Shown here: positions 63,646 to 64,000 of the stretch, piece by piece
Layout of the letters: each line of letters opens with the position of its first letter
Position numbering within the stretch: position 1 is the first letter of the stretch
Assembly: GCA_963772555.1 (NCBI GenBank)
Contig: CAVYXQ010000015.1
Coordinates: forward strand, 124,001 to 188,000
Direction of reading: 5' to 3'
From: Roseiarcus sp963772555
Lineage (GTDB): Bacteria > Pseudomonadota > Alphaproteobacteria > Rhizobiales > Beijerinckiaceae
DNA: 64,000 bases
The notes under the pieces: generated by a model
Told to the model about the DNA's origin: nothing
Database searches by the model: none
The model's input: the letters and a program-made list of their open reading frames with translations, nothing else
Translations under genes and position numbers: made by a program

Positions 63646-64000
63646 ATGTCAATCTCCGTCCTTATGCGGAAATATCTTCCAAGCATATTTACCGCTTGGC
63701 TGGCGACAGGCTTCATTGCCTCTCCAGTCTCGGCGCAGGATGGCCACCGCCTCCAAGCGCAAAAGCCGAAGGCTTCTGTTGAAAAGCCGTCCCTTGCGCC
63801 TCTCCCTCCCGAGAAGGCCGTCGAAACGGACGCGGAGCGCTACTGCGCCAACGTCGGGCCATCGATCGTCGAAGCACGCGTCGCCTGGCAAGTGAAACGA
63901 TTGAGCGACCTCGATGCCCAGGTCAAGCAGCGGATCGCCGACCTGGAAAAGGCGGAAGCGGAAGCGCGCGACTGGATTGCAAAACGCGATGCGCTGATTG
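63646..64000 (+). CDS. motE: MotE-like periplasmic motor chaperone (3' end outside window)
   Basis: At least 118 residues; the frame stays open to the window end. Signal peptide region (SIFTAWLATGFIASPVSAQD), a Pro/Lys linker, then AERYCANVGPSIVEARVAWQ and a helical coiled-coil (VKQRIADLEKAEAEARDWIA). Rhizobial MotE stabilises MotC and is needed for motor function. Confidence 0.85.
   Translation, partial: MSISVLMRKYLPSIFTAWLATGFIASPVSAQDGHRLQAQKPKASVEKPSLAPLPPEKAVETDAERYCANVGPSIVEARVAWQVKRLSDLDAQVKQRIADLEKAEAEARDWIAKRDALI

Overview
The window is GC-rich DNA with tightly packed genes, frequent ATGA/GTGA stop-start overlaps and GTG/TTG starts. Gene content points to an alphaproteobacterium of the order Hyphomicrobiales (Rhizobiales). 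The main clues are the flagellar gene order (flgF-fliI diverging from motA-fliM-fliN-fliG-flhB, then flgB-flgC-fliE-flgG-flgA-flgI-motE), MotE itself, an HWE histidine kinase, BluB and an ECF42-type sigma factor with a DGPF partner. Genus cannot be fixed from the sequence; Beijerinckiaceae or Methylocystaceae relatives are a guess. There is no integrated phage, no transposase and no CRISPR array.

Layout: 1-8.9 kb (minus) is a tripartite RND efflux operon in the order adaptor (mdtA-like), two RND pumps (mdtB-, mdtC-like) and an outer-membrane channel cut by the window edge. At 9.1 kb is a single tRNA-Gly(GCC) with its own promoter and terminator. 9.4-18 kb is mixed metabolism and regulation: PPOX-family protein, 3-hydroxybutyryl-CoA dehydrogenase, ECF sigma/DGPF pair, a phosphohexuloisomerase-like SIS protein diverging from a phosphomannomutase/phosphoglucomutase, a Mug-like DNA glycosylase and a Crp/Fnr regulator with a perfect TGTGA-N6-TCACA box upstream. 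18-23.6 kb (minus) is rpmI-rplT-pheS-pheT, with a HEPN-like two-gene module between pheS and pheT. 23.9-33 kb holds an HWE kinase/receiver pair, carbonic anhydrase, VapBC and FitAB toxin-antitoxin pairs, BluB, a sirtuin and a flavoprotein. 33-37 kb is a ribose-type ABC importer diverging from a DUF1989 enzyme. 37-48 kb looks like a stress region: SIMPL protein, MgtA-type ATPase, AI-2E family permease, UspA, tyrosine phosphatase and a STAS / anti-sigma kinase / cNMP-domain PP2C partner-switching cassette. 47.9-48.8 kb is non-coding and repeat-rich. 50.8-64 kb is a diguanylate cyclase, a J-domain-like protein and the flagellar locus.

The most striking general feature is a set of lesions in otherwise well-conserved genes: single-base frameshifts in mdtB, pheT, fliM, flgC and a small gene behind fliI, plus an in-frame TAG in mgtA. 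pheT is normally essential and the reading resumes perfectly after each lesion, so base-level assembly errors are the simplest explanation, although real decay of individual genes cannot be excluded from one sequence.

How parts work together: the efflux genes form one export machine. The flagellar genes supply the motor switch (FliM/N/G), stator (MotA, MotE), export apparatus (FliI, FlhB) and rod/ring parts (FlgB, C, F, G, I, FliE, FlgA). The adjacent diguanylate cyclase is well placed to link c-di-GMP to motility. The partner-switching genes form a phosphorylation-controlled regulatory circuit whose target sigma factor is not in the window.
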